Assembly: GCA_002400845.2 (NCBI GenBank)
Contig: NVRK02000017.1
Span: 1 to 50,641 of the forward strand
Reading direction: 5' to 3'
Source of the DNA: Hyphomicrobiales bacterium
Lineage (GTDB): Bacteria > Pseudomonadota > Alphaproteobacteria > Rhizobiales > Rhizobiaceae
DNA length: 50,641 nt
Shown: piece by piece, positions 49,980-50,641 of the stretch
Position numbering within the stretch: position 1 is the stretch's first letter
Layout of the letters: each line of letters begins with the position of its first letter
Program-made: the position numbers and the translations under genes
Notes under the pieces: generated by a model
Databases searched by the model: none
Told to the model about the DNA's origin: nothing
Seen by the model: the letters and a program-made list of their open reading frames with translations, nothing else

Positions 49980-50641
49980 TTAGAAAGAAGTGCTGACACC
50001 AAATGAGAAGTTTCTGATTTTATCATAACTTTCAGACTGAATTGGTTCAGCATAATCAAAGCGTAATGGTCCAAATGGTGAGTTCCAAATAACAGAAGCG
50101 CCATATGAAGCACGTATGGCATCGCCATTTGCGAAGATTGAGCTGCCTGCTGTCGCTATAGCCGCTTTAGAAATGTCATCAGTGCCACCCAGCACACCTG
50201 CATCCGCAAAAATCGCGCCACGAATGCCCAGTGATTCAGGTAGGAACGGTGCAGGGAAATTAACCTCTGCTGTTGCATTCCAAAAATACTGACCGCCCAA
50301 TGCATCGCCTGTTACAGCATCGCGTGGACCAAAACCATTATTCTCAAAGCCACGGATTGCTTTACCGCCCTGACGGAAATTATCCAATGCTCTGTAGCCG
50401 TTGTCTTCAAAGGCCATGTTTATACCGCCGCGCGCGCGCAACATACCAATTATGTCATAGTCTTCTACAAGTGGTGTGTATGCAATTGCTTGAGCATTGG
50501 TCGAAAGGTAACTTGCGTCTCCACCTGCACCAAATGCAGTTTGGCTGAGCGACAACAAAAAGCCTTCACGCGGTGTGGTTCGGCTATCAATCGTATTATA
50601 ACTAACGGAATATCCAAAACCAGACTTGGTCCAATCTTCAA
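49980..50641 (-). CDS. bamA: Outer membrane assembly factor BamA, C-terminal part (cut by window end)
   Basis: Central barrel protein that inserts outer-membrane proteins. Only the last 220 residues are present; the start lies beyond the right edge. The visible part is beta-barrel: NGFGPRDAVTGDALGG (the RGF-loop region nearby reads IRGFENNGFG), NATAEVNFPAPFLPESLGIRGAIFADAG, and the end NFSFGVSTSF with a terminal Phe, the usual beta-signal. Upstream of lpxD as in related genomes. Confidence 0.96.
   Translation of the reverse strand, partial: EDWTKSGFGYSVSYNTIDSRTTPREGFLLSLSQTAFGAGGDASYLSTNAQAIAYTPLVEDYDIIGMLRARGGINMAFEDNGYRALDNFRQGGKAIRGFENNGFGPRDAVTGDALGGQYFWNATAEVNFPAPFLPESLGIRGAIFADAGVLGGTDDISKAAIATAGSSIFANGDAIRASYGASVIWNSPFGPLRFDYAEPIQSESYDKIRNFSFGVSTSF

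Overview
This 50.6 kb window is AT-rich DNA from an alphaproteobacterium, most likely of the Rhizobiales/Hyphomicrobiales type. The evidence is the core gene order recA-alaS-(beta-CASP)-icd and lexA-comEC-gltX-gltA-lpxB-lpxI-lpxA-fabZ-lpxD-bamA, together with alphaproteobacterial LexA boxes (GAAC-N7-GAAC) and a periplasmic TRAP system of the keto-acid-binding type. The low GC and the TRAP/Tat substrate binder would fit a marine lineage, but that is inference.

Region 1 (1 to about 13,888) is a defence-type genomic island. Its right edge is a 45-nt copy of the 3' part of a tRNA-Lys gene, which is the usual scar of tRNA-targeted integration. The intact tRNA and the integrase are expected beyond the left edge of the window. 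From right to left the island carries a KAP-family P-loop NTPase; a two-gene unit of a Fic AMPylase-type protein and a small protein that looks like an R-S-E ADP-ribosyltransferase fold; a decayed DUF2779 gene; and a six-gene minus-strand operon. That operon encodes a small excisionase-type HTH protein, a SNF2-type helicase with a PLD-like N-terminus, a DUF4391 protein, an unrecognised 229-aa protein, a type III Mod methyltransferase and a type III Res subunit. The first five genes are closely or translationally coupled. Res has lost one base exactly at its Walker A motif, so as sequenced the system would methylate but not restrict.

Region 2 (about 13,890 to 24,000) returns to chromosomal genes. 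It holds a TPP riboswitch with thiC, a dctP-dctQ-dctM TRAP operon with a large soluble extension on DctM, and a divergent cache-domain histidine kinase with a LuxR-type response regulator. A perfect 16-bp palindrome lies in the shared promoter region. An 80-codon gene downstream is interrupted by a single in-frame TAA.

Region 3 (24,000 to 37,520) is housekeeping: ccdA, panD, ttcA, rpsD, murI, a PAP2 phosphatase, trmJ, a TfoX-N protein, icd, a beta-CASP RNase, alaS and recA. Region 4 (37,520 to 50,641) has SOS boxes in front of recA and lexA (three GAAC half-sites before lexA), a membrane-anchored cytochrome c, lexA, comEC, gltX, gltA, and the lipid A and outer-membrane assembly cluster lpxB-lpxI-lpxA-fabZ-lpxD-bamA, with bamA cut by the window end.
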